From Armatimonadota bacterium (lineage in GTDB: Bacteria > Armatimonadota > UBA5829 > DTJY01): 37,182 bases of DNA. Shown in pieces: positions 8,789 to 16,184 of the stretch. The notes beneath the pieces were generated by a model, which ran no database searches, was not told the DNA's origin, and saw only the letters and a list, made by a program, of their open reading frames with translations. Within the stretch, counting starts at the first letter, position 1. Every line of letters begins with the position of its first letter. Both the position numbers and the translations under genes were made by a program. The stretch is taken from assembly GCA_023511795.1 (NCBI GenBank), contig JAIMAU010000019.1:1-37182 (forward strand), read 5' to 3'.

Positions 8789-9561
8789 CCAAAAGAATTA
8801 TCCCTTGTCTTGATGTGCGCAACAAAAAGGTAACTAAGGGGATAAAGTTCCAAAACAACATAGACCTTGGTGATCCTGTTGAAATGGCTGTTGCTTACAG
8901 CCAAGGCGGCTGTGATGAATTGGTTTTCTACGACATCACCGCTTCTGCAGAACGCAGGCCAATAGACATAGAAATGGTTAGAGAAGTCGCCAGAGTCGTC
9001 CATATTCCTTTCGCAGTTGGCGGCGGCATTGAGAGTCTGGATGACATGTATCGTGTTCTGCTTGCTGGTGCGGAGAAGGTATCAGTAAACTCCCTGGCGG
9101 TGAAAAACCCCGCTATAATCGCTGAAGGTGCAAAGGTTTTCGGCAGGCAGTGTATTGTTCTTGGCATGGATCCTGTGAGAACGAATGACACCACTCGGTT
9201 CCCTAGCGGCTATGAAATCACTATACGGGGCTTTCGGGAGCGAACGGGACTCGATGCACTTGAGTGGGCTAAGAGGGCTGAAGATTTAGGGGCAGGTGAG
9301 ATTGTTGTAAATTCAGTTGACGCCGATGGCACGCGTTTGGGCTATGATATCCGCCTCACGCGCCTTATTTCAACGAATGTGAGTATACCTGTTGTAGCTT
9401 CAGGAGGGGCAGGCAGTCCTCAACACCTGGTTGATGTCTTTAATGAAGGTTGTGCCGATGCGGCGATTATTGCAAGCATGATTCATACAGGTGAATATAC
9501 AATCGCCCAAATCAAAGCTGAGCTAGCATCAGCGGGGATACCTGTGCGAAAAAAATGGTAG
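8782..9561 (+). CDS. hisF: Imidazole glycerol phosphate synthase, cyclase subunit
   Basis: A (beta/alpha)8 barrel that uses ammonia from HisH to convert PRFAR to imidazole glycerol phosphate and AICAR, joining histidine and purine synthesis. The 259 residues start MLTKRIIPCLD, with both catalytic aspartates in place: Asp11 and Asp130 (GMDPVR). Phosphate-binding loops appear as VGGGIES and ASGGAG. It has the slightly longer loop after Asp130 (TRFPSGYE) seen in HisF of some deltaproteobacteria. The intact aspartates argue for true HisF rather than the WbuZ-type sugar-amidation relatives. It ends convergently with uppP, ten bases away. Confidence 0.95.
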   Translation: MLTKRIIPCLDVRNKKVTKGIKFQNNIDLGDPVEMAVAYSQGGCDELVFYDITASAERRPIDIEMVREVARVVHIPFAVGGGIESLDDMYRVLLAGAEKVSVNSLAVKNPAIIAEGAKVFGRQCIVLGMDPVRTNDTTRFPSGYEITIRGFRERTGLDALEWAKRAEDLGAGEIVVNSVDADGTRLGYDIRLTRLISTNVSIPVVASGGAGSPQHLVDVFNEGCADAAIIASMIHTGEYTIAQIKAELASAGIPVRKKW

Positions 9562-9571
9562 AAGTCAAAGT

Positions 9572-10402
9572 CTATCTGATTATGGCTAGAAGAATTACGG
9601 CGCTGCCAAATACTACGCGGTAGGCGACGAATATCCCCATACTTCGCTTCTTAAGATAATTGAGCAGAAAACCGATGCAGATATACCCAACAACGGTGGC
9701 AACTATTACTCCAAGAATAAATGGCAATATTTGATTGGATGGCAGGCCATCAGTGAATAGATCTTTAAGTTTGTACACCCCTGCTCCAAATATAATTGGT
9801 GCTCCTATTAAAAACGAGAACCTCGCGGCAGCTTCCCTTTTAAGTCCACAGAATAGCCCTGCCGTGATTGTTATTCCGGAGCGCGAAACGCCGGGGATTA
9901 TGGCGAGCGCTTGAGCCAACCCTATGATTATCCAGTCTTTCATGGTAATTTCCTTCAAAGGGCGGCGCTGTTTGCCAAGCCTATCGGCTAAAAGCAAGAC
10001 AATTCCTGTAACGATTGTCACAGCCCCTATGAGCGTAGGTTTGTTTCTGACACCGTACTCTATAACTTCTTCGAAATACATGCCGGAGAGGGCCGCAGGC
10101 ACACAAGCGAAAATGACTGGCCAAAGCAGTAGAGCTTCTGAATTGGGTAAACTGTTTCCCGCTTGCTCCCTCTTGAACCTCGACCTTTCGATGGAAGTCC
10201 GGACCATTTCATACCATTCCCGCCAAAAGTAGCTAAAAAGCGCAAAGAGCGTACCTAGATGAAGGGCTAAGTCAAATACAAGATCATGAGTTTTCCAATT
10301 GGCTATCCATGGGATGATAATAAGGTGGGCAGAGCTGCTAATAGGTATGAATTCAGTTAGACCTTGTACCGCACCGAGGATTATTGCTTCTATAATATGC
10401 AC
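9572..10402 (-). CDS. uppP: Undecaprenyl-diphosphatase (bacitracin resistance)
   Basis: Removes a phosphate from undecaprenyl diphosphate to recycle the lipid carrier of cell-wall and surface glycans. The 276-residue membrane protein has the expected eight or so hydrophobic segments and both family signatures: QGLTEFIPISSSAH at residues 14-27 and PGVSRSGIT about two-thirds along, which together form the active site. The start codon is GTG (10400-10402), preceded by an AGGAAGG-type ribosome-binding site. It lies 36 bases after the AI-2E-type gene on the same strand, so it is probably the last gene of the rpiB-led series, which fits the wecA/wecB neighbours that use the same carrier. Confidence 0.96.
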   Translation of the reverse strand: MHIIEAIILGAVQGLTEFIPISSSAHLIIIPWIANWKTHDLVFDLALHLGTLFALFSYFWREWYEMVRTSIERSRFKREQAGNSLPNSEALLLWPVIFACVPAALSGMYFEEVIEYGVRNKPTLIGAVTIVTGIVLLLADRLGKQRRPLKEITMKDWIIIGLAQALAIIPGVSRSGITITAGLFCGLKREAAARFSFLIGAPIIFGAGVYKLKDLFTDGLPSNQILPFILGVIVATVVGYICIGFLLNYLKKRSMGIFVAYRVVFGSAVILLAIIR

Positions 10403-10438
10403 TCTAATGCCTTCCTAATTTCAAGAAAGTTTTGAACA

Positions 10439-11596
10439 TTAATAGGTATCCGGCCCGGGTCCCAAATCAGTAGACGATTGAGCCATATGTCTTTCGCCGC
10501 TTAGGCCCCATACTCGTACCTTTGGCGGCTTGACTATATAAAACCTTATTAGCACTCTCAAAACTGCTGCTACTGGTGCAGCAAGGAACATTCCTGTTAT
10601 TCCAAAGAATTGTGCTCCGATTAGTAAGACGATTAGTATCAGCGCTGGGTGGAGCTGCATGCGGTCGCCTATTAGCATGGGCATGATGAATTTACTCTCT
10701 ATAAAATGGAGAACTGCCACAAAAATTAGCAGGTATAATCCCATCCAAGTCGATTTAGCCATTCCAAGCAGTACGATAAGCAAACCGCTGATTATGGGTC
10801 CTATAATTGGAATAGCCCTAGTCACGCCTGCGAACAAGCTCAAGATGAGTATGTAGGGCATTCCTGCCAAACTGAGCCCAGCAGCTACAACGAAGCCGGC
10901 AATAATGCACAGTAGGAGCTGGCCAATTATGTAGCTTTTCATTATTGCACTTATCTCGTGGAGGATCGCTAATGCTTCACGTGCCCGTCTCTTCGGAACT
11001 AGTCCTACGAACTCTCGTTTTAGTGTTCTACTGCCAAGTACAAAGTAGAAAGCAAGTACTGGAATTGCTATTACGTCTACAAGGTGGGAAACCCAATTTA
11101 TGGTCTTAGTTATTGCTCCCTTTACCCAAGTTGTCACTTCCGCCCCAAGCTTGGTAAGGTCTTGGGCGCTTAGCAATTGCCGAAGGTCATCAGGGAGCTC
11201 CATGTACCATTTCTTGAGGCTTTCGAAAATTTTTGACACTTGCTCGCTAGAACCTTCAAGGCTTGCAACTAGTCCAGCCATTTCTCCTCGGAGAGGCGAT
11301 ATGAACGCAAGTGCAAACGATACAATACCGCTAAGGAGCACAATGAATACGAGAGTTGTAGCTATTATCCGTTGGGTTCGGCGCTTCATGCCGCGCACGC
11401 GGTAGGAACATAGAAAATCAACAATTGGCAGCATGGCGTACGCCAGTACGGCTGCGATAATAACAGCGGTTAAAACGGAGCGGGCCTTCCACAAAAAATA
11501 TGCTAACCCAGCCCACAGAGTAATCCGTAAGGCTATTCTAATCCCTACGCCCCAAACTAATTCGAAAATTCCTTCGACTCGGCTCTTAGGATTCAC
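10439..11596 (-). CDS. AI-2E family transporter (PerM/YdiK-like membrane protein)
   Basis: A 385-residue membrane protein with the family layout: two or three N-terminal membrane segments, an amphipathic soluble stretch (about residues 115-170, with LRQLLSAQDL), and a C-terminal block of segments. The conserved C-terminal part includes GVTRAIPIIGPIISG and FIESKFIMPMLIGDRMQLHP, both diagnostic. Members export autoinducer-2 or act as ion/proton exchangers; substrate cannot be read from sequence. The start is GTG at 11594-11596, seven bases after wecB, so translation is probably coupled. Confidence 0.9.
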   Translation of the reverse strand: MNPKSRVEGIFELVWGVGIRIALRITLWAGLAYFLWKARSVLTAVIIAAVLAYAMLPIVDFLCSYRVRGMKRRTQRIIATTLVFIVLLSGIVSFALAFISPLRGEMAGLVASLEGSSEQVSKIFESLKKWYMELPDDLRQLLSAQDLTKLGAEVTTWVKGAITKTINWVSHLVDVIAIPVLAFYFVLGSRTLKREFVGLVPKRRAREALAILHEISAIMKSYIIGQLLLCIIAGFVVAAGLSLAGMPYILILSLFAGVTRAIPIIGPIISGLLIVLLGMAKSTWMGLYLLIFVAVLHFIESKFIMPMLIGDRMQLHPALILIVLLIGAQFFGITGMFLAAPVAAVLRVLIRFYIVKPPKVRVWGLSGERHMAQSSTDLGPGPDTY

Positions 11597-11603
11597 TAAT
11601 TCC

Positions 11604-12728
11604 TCAGTCTAACCCAAAGTATTTGAATAATGCCTCCCTGATTCTAACGGAAGCATGCCCGTCGCCATATGGGTTCACGGCACGGGCCATAGAGTTGTAA
11701 GCTTCGTGGTCGGAAAGAAGTCTGGCTGTCTCCGAGACAATTCTTTCGGTGGTTGTGCCGACAAGTTTGCCGGTTCCTGCCTCGACGCCTTCGGGACGCT
11801 CGGTAGTATTTCGCATTATTAGAACAGGTTTCCCGAGAGATGGCGCTTCTTCTTGAATGCCCCCTGAGTCTGTCAGCACCAGATATGACCGCTTCAGCAA
11901 GTGTACGAAGGGCACATAATCCGGCGGTTCAATTAGGTGAACGCGTTCCGTTTGCCCTAGTTCGGGGAATACTGTCTCCCTAACTATCGGATTCTTGTGT
12001 ACTGCAAATACAACAAACACGTCCGGGAATTCCTCAACTACCTTTTTAATCGCTTTGCAAATCGATGTCATTGGCTCGCCCCAATTCTCGCGCCGGTGGG
12101 CGGTTACGAGAATCATTCGCCGCCCATCGGTGCCAGCGCTTGCGAGAACTGGGTCGTCAAAAACCCAAGGCCGTTCCGCTACTGAGAGAAGCGCATCAAT
12201 TACCGTATTGCCGGTCACGTATATTTTGTTCGACGGTACTCCTTCAGCAAGGAGGTTCTTTTTTGCCGCCGGCGTAGGTGCGAAATGCAAATCGGCGAGC
12301 ACTGTTGTCAGCCTTCGGTTTATTTCCTCTGGGAATGGGTCGTATTTATTGTCTGTCCGTAGCCCTGCCTCCACATGCCCAACGGCTACTTTATTGTAAA
12401 ATGCCGCCAAACATGCGGTGAATGTTGTTGTCGTGTCTCCTTGTGCAAGAACAATATTCGGCTGTTCTTTAAGGATAATGTTTTCTAGGCCCTGCAGGGA
12501 GCGGGTAGTTATTTCTGCTAGCGATTGCTTAGTCTTCATGATATCCAAGTCATATTTTGGCTTGACTTGGAAGATGTCAAGGACTTGATGAAGCATTTCG
12601 CGGTGCTGGCCGGTGACTGCCACAACCAAGTCTACCTTGTCTGGAAACTTCTGAAGTTCCAGGACTACTGGACACATTTTTACGGCGTCCGGTCGCGTTC
12701 CGAACACTGTCATTACTTTTATCGGCAT
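11604..12728 (-). CDS. wecB: UDP-N-acetylglucosamine 2-epimerase (non-hydrolysing)
   Basis: Interconverts UDP-GlcNAc and UDP-ManNAc in the cytoplasm, supplying ManNAc for surface polymers such as teichoic-acid linkage units or enterobacterial-type antigens. The 374-residue protein shows the GT-B-like fold signatures FGTRPDAVKM near the N-terminus, GHVEAGLRT, TAHRRENWG, and the nucleotide-binding SGGIQEEAPSLGKP followed by TTERPEG. Length is normal. It follows the wecA-like gene by 31 bases on the same strand; together they would make a lipid-linked GlcNAc-ManNAc start unit. Also called mnaA in Gram-positive bacteria. Confidence 0.95.
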   Translation of the reverse strand: MPIKVMTVFGTRPDAVKMCPVVLELQKFPDKVDLVVAVTGQHREMLHQVLDIFQVKPKYDLDIMKTKQSLAEITTRSLQGLENIILKEQPNIVLAQGDTTTTFTACLAAFYNKVAVGHVEAGLRTDNKYDPFPEEINRRLTTVLADLHFAPTPAAKKNLLAEGVPSNKIYVTGNTVIDALLSVAERPWVFDDPVLASAGTDGRRMILVTAHRRENWGEPMTSICKAIKKVVEEFPDVFVVFAVHKNPIVRETVFPELGQTERVHLIEPPDYVPFVHLLKRSYLVLTDSGGIQEEAPSLGKPVLIMRNTTERPEGVEAGTGKLVGTTTERIVSETARLLSDHEAYNSMARAVNPYGDGHASVRIREALFKYFGLD

Positions 12729-12759
12729 CGAGGGTCCCTTTTCTAAAGTTTTCGCTGCA

Positions 12760-13725
12760 TTACCTGCAGGAGAGGATAATTGTTAGCGCCACTATGCCTA
12801 ATATGCAACAAAGGATGTATATCAAAAGGACAACTTGTTTATGTGTCAAGCCTTTCTCTAGCAGTCTATGATGCAAATGGGTGCGGTCGGCAACATGGAC
12901 GGGCCGGCGCTCGCGAAACCTTCTCCAAACTACGAAAAATGCATCGAAGATTGGCACGCCAAACACAAGCACAGGAATTGCAATGGCAAAGGCAGCCGCC
13001 ACCTTGAAGAGTCCCACTATTGATATAGCAGCAAGGGTGAACCCGATAAACTGGCTTCCGACCGTTCCCATAAAGATCTTTGCTGGGTTGAAGTTGAATC
13101 TCAGAAAGCCAATGCAAGCTCCGCAAAGTGTCGCTGACATCAGCGCTACCGCAGGTTGCGCTTTGTAATATGCCATTATTGCAAGGAAACCCGATGCAAT
13201 CGCTCCTATACCCGCAGCCAATCCGTCCAATCCGTCCATTAGGTCCATTGACTTGGTTAGGATGAACACCCAAAGAATGGTCACTGGCCATGAAGCCCAT
13301 TTTAGCCATATTATTGGCGGGTTTCCGAAAGGATTGGTAATCAGCTGTATGCTTACACCGAATCCCATTAGAACGACCGTGGCTCCAATTATCGAGAGCG
13401 CTTGGACGGCGGCTGATAGTTCTTTCATGTCGTCTATCATTCCGGCAGTTGCAAGAAGTGCTCCCGCAACAATGATGCCAATCATTCGTATATCAAGCTT
13501 AATTTCAGGGTAGAATTTCCCACCAATGTGTGAAATAAGGAGTATTGTAAAAGTGAAGGCAACGTATACTGCAATTCCTCCCCATCGCGGGATTGGACGG
13601 GTGTGGACTCGCCTCTCGCCAGGATGGTCCATAACGTTGAGAGCTATGGCCAGGCGGCGCACAACGGGAGTAAGTGCATATGAAATACCTAATGCAAGCC
13701 CAAAGGCGAGGACATGCCAGTTCAT
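12760..13725 (-). CDS. wecA: WecA/TagO-type undecaprenyl-phosphate sugar-1-phosphate transferase with altered metal motif
   Basis: Polytopic membrane enzyme of the MraY/WecA superfamily, expected to move GlcNAc-1-phosphate from UDP-GlcNAc onto undecaprenyl phosphate. The 321 residues start at ATG 13725, with GAGGTGAT just upstream and eight bases after the deaminase stop codon. Conserved features are IDDMKE (Asp98-Asp99), MDLMDGLDGLA (Asp161, 164, 167), NFNPAKIFMG and the cytoplasmic HLHHRLLEKG loop. The motif normally reading FMGDxGS here reads FMGTVGS: the Asp is Thr221 (codon ACG at 13063-13065). In MraY the equivalent Asp is reported to be essential. The enzyme may therefore be weakened, altered in metal use, or belong to a divergent subfamily. 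Family confident; exact substrate inferred from wecB next door. Confidence 0.88.
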   Translation of the reverse strand: MNWHVLAFGLALGISYALTPVVRRLAIALNVMDHPGERRVHTRPIPRWGGIAVYVAFTFTILLISHIGGKFYPEIKLDIRMIGIIVAGALLATAGMIDDMKELSAAVQALSIIGATVVLMGFGVSIQLITNPFGNPPIIWLKWASWPVTILWVFILTKSMDLMDGLDGLAAGIGAIASGFLAIMAYYKAQPAVALMSATLCGACIGFLRFNFNPAKIFMGTVGSQFIGFTLAAISIVGLFKVAAAFAIAIPVLVFGVPIFDAFFVVWRRFRERRPVHVADRTHLHHRLLEKGLTHKQVVLLIYILCCILGIVALTIILSCR

Positions 13726-13732
13726 TAGCCCA

Positions 13733-14221
13733 TCACCTCGTTGGGGAGATTGGCTCAAGCTCCTTTGTGAATCTTATCAGCTCTACGCCTGCTTCGTTCA
13801 ATATTTCCGTCGCAAATGGATCCGGATAGTCGCCAATGTAGACGATTCGCACAATTCCAGCATTAACAAGCATTCTTGCACATACACTGCATGGCTGGTG
13901 TGTGCAGTATAATGTCGCACCCTTGGTCGAGACCCCATGCTGTGCCGCCTGAATGATTGCGTTCATTTCCGAATGGAGTGCTCGACAAAGCTCCGTACGG
14001 GTGCCAGAAGCAATTCCCATTTTGTCGCGTAAACATCCTATATCCAAGCAGTGGGCAAGGCCTGAAGGCGCACCATTGTAACCTGTCGCAAGTATACGTC
14101 GGTCGCAAACGATTACAGCACCAATTTGACGCCTAAGACATGTTGACCGCTTTGCCACTACTTGTGCTATTTCCAGGAAATACTTATCCCAATCCGGCCG
14201 CGCTCGAGTTCCTTCAGACAT
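13733..14221 (-). CDS. comEB: Deoxycytidylate (dCMP) deaminase, ComEB-like
   Basis: Zinc enzyme deaminating dCMP to dUMP, the thymidylate precursor. The 162 residues contain the cytidine-deaminase zinc site, with ligands and proton donor in HSEMNAI (His83, Glu85) and PCSVCARM (Cys111, Cys114), and the dCMP-deaminase feature GYNGAPSG. Additional cysteines around residues 58-79 resemble the insert seen in this branch. No clear ribosome-binding site precedes the ATG at 14221; the only AGGAG lies about 35 bases upstream. It sits between glyA and wecA, an order also known in Gram-positive genomes. SHMT supplies methylene-THF, so glyA and this gene both serve dTMP synthesis. Confidence 0.92.
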   Translation of the reverse strand: MSEGTRARPDWDKYFLEIAQVVAKRSTCLRRQIGAVIVCDRRILATGYNGAPSGLAHCLDIGCLRDKMGIASGTRTELCRALHSEMNAIIQAAQHGVSTKGATLYCTHQPCSVCARMLVNAGIVRIVYIGDYPDPFATEILNEAGVELIRFTKELEPISPTR

Positions 14222-14306
14222 AATTTTAACCGCATATTCAATTTTTGGATATCAGCTCCTTCATACAAAACTAGCAAAATCGATTGGGTTATTTATCACG
14301 AGAATG

Positions 14307-15575
14307 CTAGCCGTACAAAGGAAATTGGGCGCATAAATCAGCAACTTTGCCTAGTACTCTGGTTCGTACCGCTTCATCATCTGGGTTTCTTAGTACATCG
14401 TTTATTAAGCCGCCTATTGTACGCATTTCTGCCTCGCGCATACCCCTAGTTGTCAATGCCGGTGTTCCAAGGCGTAGGCCGCTTCCTAAGTATGGCTTTT
14501 GAGTATCGAATGGAATCGTATTTTTATTGGCTGTTATCCCGGCACTGTCGAGAGCTTCCTGCGCTTGTTTGCCATTTAGACCAAGCGGTGTTAGATCGAT
14601 TAACATTAGGTGGTTATCTGTGCCGCCGGAAACAAGTCTCAGATCGTGCTGAAGGAGACTTTCGGCAAGGGCGGCCGCATTGTGCCGAATCTGGCGCTGA
14701 TATGCTTTGAACTCGGGAGTCATCGCTTCTTTCAAAGCAACAGCTTTTGCAGCAATGACGTGCATCAATGGCCCGCCCTGCATTCCGGGGAATACGGCTT
14801 TGTCCACCATGTTTGCATATTCTGCTTTGCAGAGAATCATGCCCGACCGCGGGCCACGAAGAGTCTTATGAGTCGTCGTGGTCACAAAATGTGCGTATGG
14901 TACGGGTGACGGATGCTCTCCTGCAGCAACCAAACCAGCTATGTGTGCCATGTCTACCATTAAATACGCATTGACGGAGTCTGCTATCTCCCGCATTTTA
15001 CAAAAATCTATGATTCTCGGGTATACTGTTGCTCCTGCCACTATTAGCTTTGGTTTATGTTCTCGCGCCAGTCTGTAGAGTTCGTCGTAGTCAATTAGCT
15101 CGGTCTTCCTATCAACCCCATAGGGGATGACATTGTAGAGTTTCCCAGAGAAATTTACCGGACTACCGTGGGTGAGATGCCCTCCGTGGTTCAAATCCAT
15201 TGCTAGATAAGTATCGCCTGGTTCCATTACCGCAAAGTAGACCGCCATATTTGCTTGAGCACCGGCGTGTGGCTGGACATTGGCGTGGTCTGCGCCGAAT
15301 AATTGCTTTGCACGTTCAATGGCTAAACGCTCGGCAATGTCAACGTATTCGCATCCGCCATAATAACGTTTCCCAGGATAACCTTCTGCATATTTGTTTG
15401 TCATTATGCTGCCAGTAGCTTCGAGCACCGCCCGACTGACGAAATTTTCAGCGGCAATTAGCTCTAGCTTCCCATTTTGGCGTTTTTTCTCTAGCTCAAT
15501 AGCTTCGGCAATTTCCGGGTCAACTTCCGATAATGGCGCCGTAAACGATGGATTGGTTACTTTAAGTTCCAACAT
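14307..15575 (-). CDS. glyA: Serine hydroxymethyltransferase
   Basis: PLP enzyme converting serine plus tetrahydrofolate to glycine plus 5,10-methylene-tetrahydrofolate in the cytoplasm. The 422-residue protein is of normal length and has all family marks: [42 protein letters not shown], and [12 protein letters not shown] with the PLP lysine at 237. The C-terminal [10 protein letters not shown] is also present. It starts nine bases after rpiB on the same strand and is followed by an 84-base gap before the deaminase gene. Confidence 0.97.
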   Translation of the reverse strand: MLELKVTNPSFTAPLSEVDPEIAEAIELEKKRQNGKLELIAAENFVSRAVLEATGSIMTNKYAEGYPGKRYYGGCEYVDIAERLAIERAKQLFGADHANVQPHAGAQANMAVYFAVMEPGDTYLAMDLNHGGHLTHGSPVNFSGKLYNVIPYGVDRKTELIDYDELYRLAREHKPKLIVAGATVYPRIIDFCKMREIADSVNAYLMVDMAHIAGLVAAGEHPSPVPYAHFVTTTTHKTLRGPRSGMILCKAEYANMVDKAVFPGMQGGPLMHVIAAKAVALKEAMTPEFKAYQRQIRHNAAALAESLLQHDLRLVSGGTDNHLMLIDLTPLGLNGKQAQEALDSAGITANKNTIPFDTQKPYLGSGLRLGTPALTTRGMREAEMRTIGGLINDVLRNPDDEAVRTRVLGKVADLCAQFPLYG

Positions 15576-15584
15576 TGCCTGCGA

Positions 15585-16046
15585 TCAGCCCGCCTCTTTG
15601 AAGAATTTTCTTTCAATCTCTGTTATTTTTGCAATACGCTTTGCATGGCGTTCTTCACCAGAGAATTCAGTGAAAAGCCATGTCTTAACAATTTCGATGG
15701 CTATTCCAACGCCGATGACTCGCTCCCCTAGCGTCAGGATGTTTGAGTCATTATGGGTCCGGGAAACCATGGCGCTGTATAAGTCGCTGCATGCGGCTGC
15801 GCGTATCCCGGGAACCTTGTTCGCAACTATGCACATACCTATACCCGATCCACACACAAGTATACCCCGGTCGAACTCACCTTTTGCGACAGCCTCTGCA
15901 ACCTGCAAGCCGATATCGGGGTAATCAACACGGTCAGCGCTGTATGTGCCAAAGTCTTTAAACTCTAGGTGTTGTTCGGTAAGGAAGCGAACTAATTCCT
16001 CTTTTAGCCAGTATCCTGCGTGGTCAGAGCCAATTGCAATTCTCAT
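15585..16046 (-). CDS. rpiB: Ribose-5-phosphate isomerase B
   Basis: Interconverts ribose 5-phosphate and ribulose 5-phosphate in the pentose phosphate pathway. The 153 residues match the RpiB/LacAB fold: MRIAIGSDHAGY at the start, VDYPDIG, GILVCGSGIGMCIVANKVPG with the active-site cysteine, and SRTHNDSNILTLGER. It is the first gene of the minus-strand series. The ATG at 16046 has no ribosome-binding site, and a TATAAT box ends nine bases before it, so the message is probably leaderless. Confidence 0.96.
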   Translation of the reverse strand: MRIAIGSDHAGYWLKEELVRFLTEQHLEFKDFGTYSADRVDYPDIGLQVAEAVAKGEFDRGILVCGSGIGMCIVANKVPGIRAAACSDLYSAMVSRTHNDSNILTLGERVIGVGIAIEIVKTWLFTEFSGEERHAKRIAKITEIERKFFKEAG

Positions 16047-16054
16047 AACAAGGG

Positions 16055-16083
16055 ATTATATCATGTGGCAAACAAGCTTGTAA
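16055..16083 (-). promoter_or_regulatory. Promoter of the rpiB-glyA series, apparently leaderless
   Basis: On the reverse strand, TTACAA (16078-16083) and TATAAT (16055-16060) are 17 bases apart. The predicted start site (about 16047-16049) is within a few bases of the rpiB start codon, leaving no room for a ribosome-binding site. Confidence 0.6.
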
Positions 16084-16184
16084 AGCTAGGCAGTCTTCGA
16101 GTGTTTAGAGGAAAACATGCGCCTGTTGATGAACATTTCTATGCATTTTCAGGATTGTGCTGGCGGGGGTGTGATAGGGAACCA

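Noticed and set aside
16020-16184. N-terminal extension of the large secreted protein
   Set aside because: It overlaps the rpiB start and its promoter and would place a signal peptide 55 residues inside the protein.
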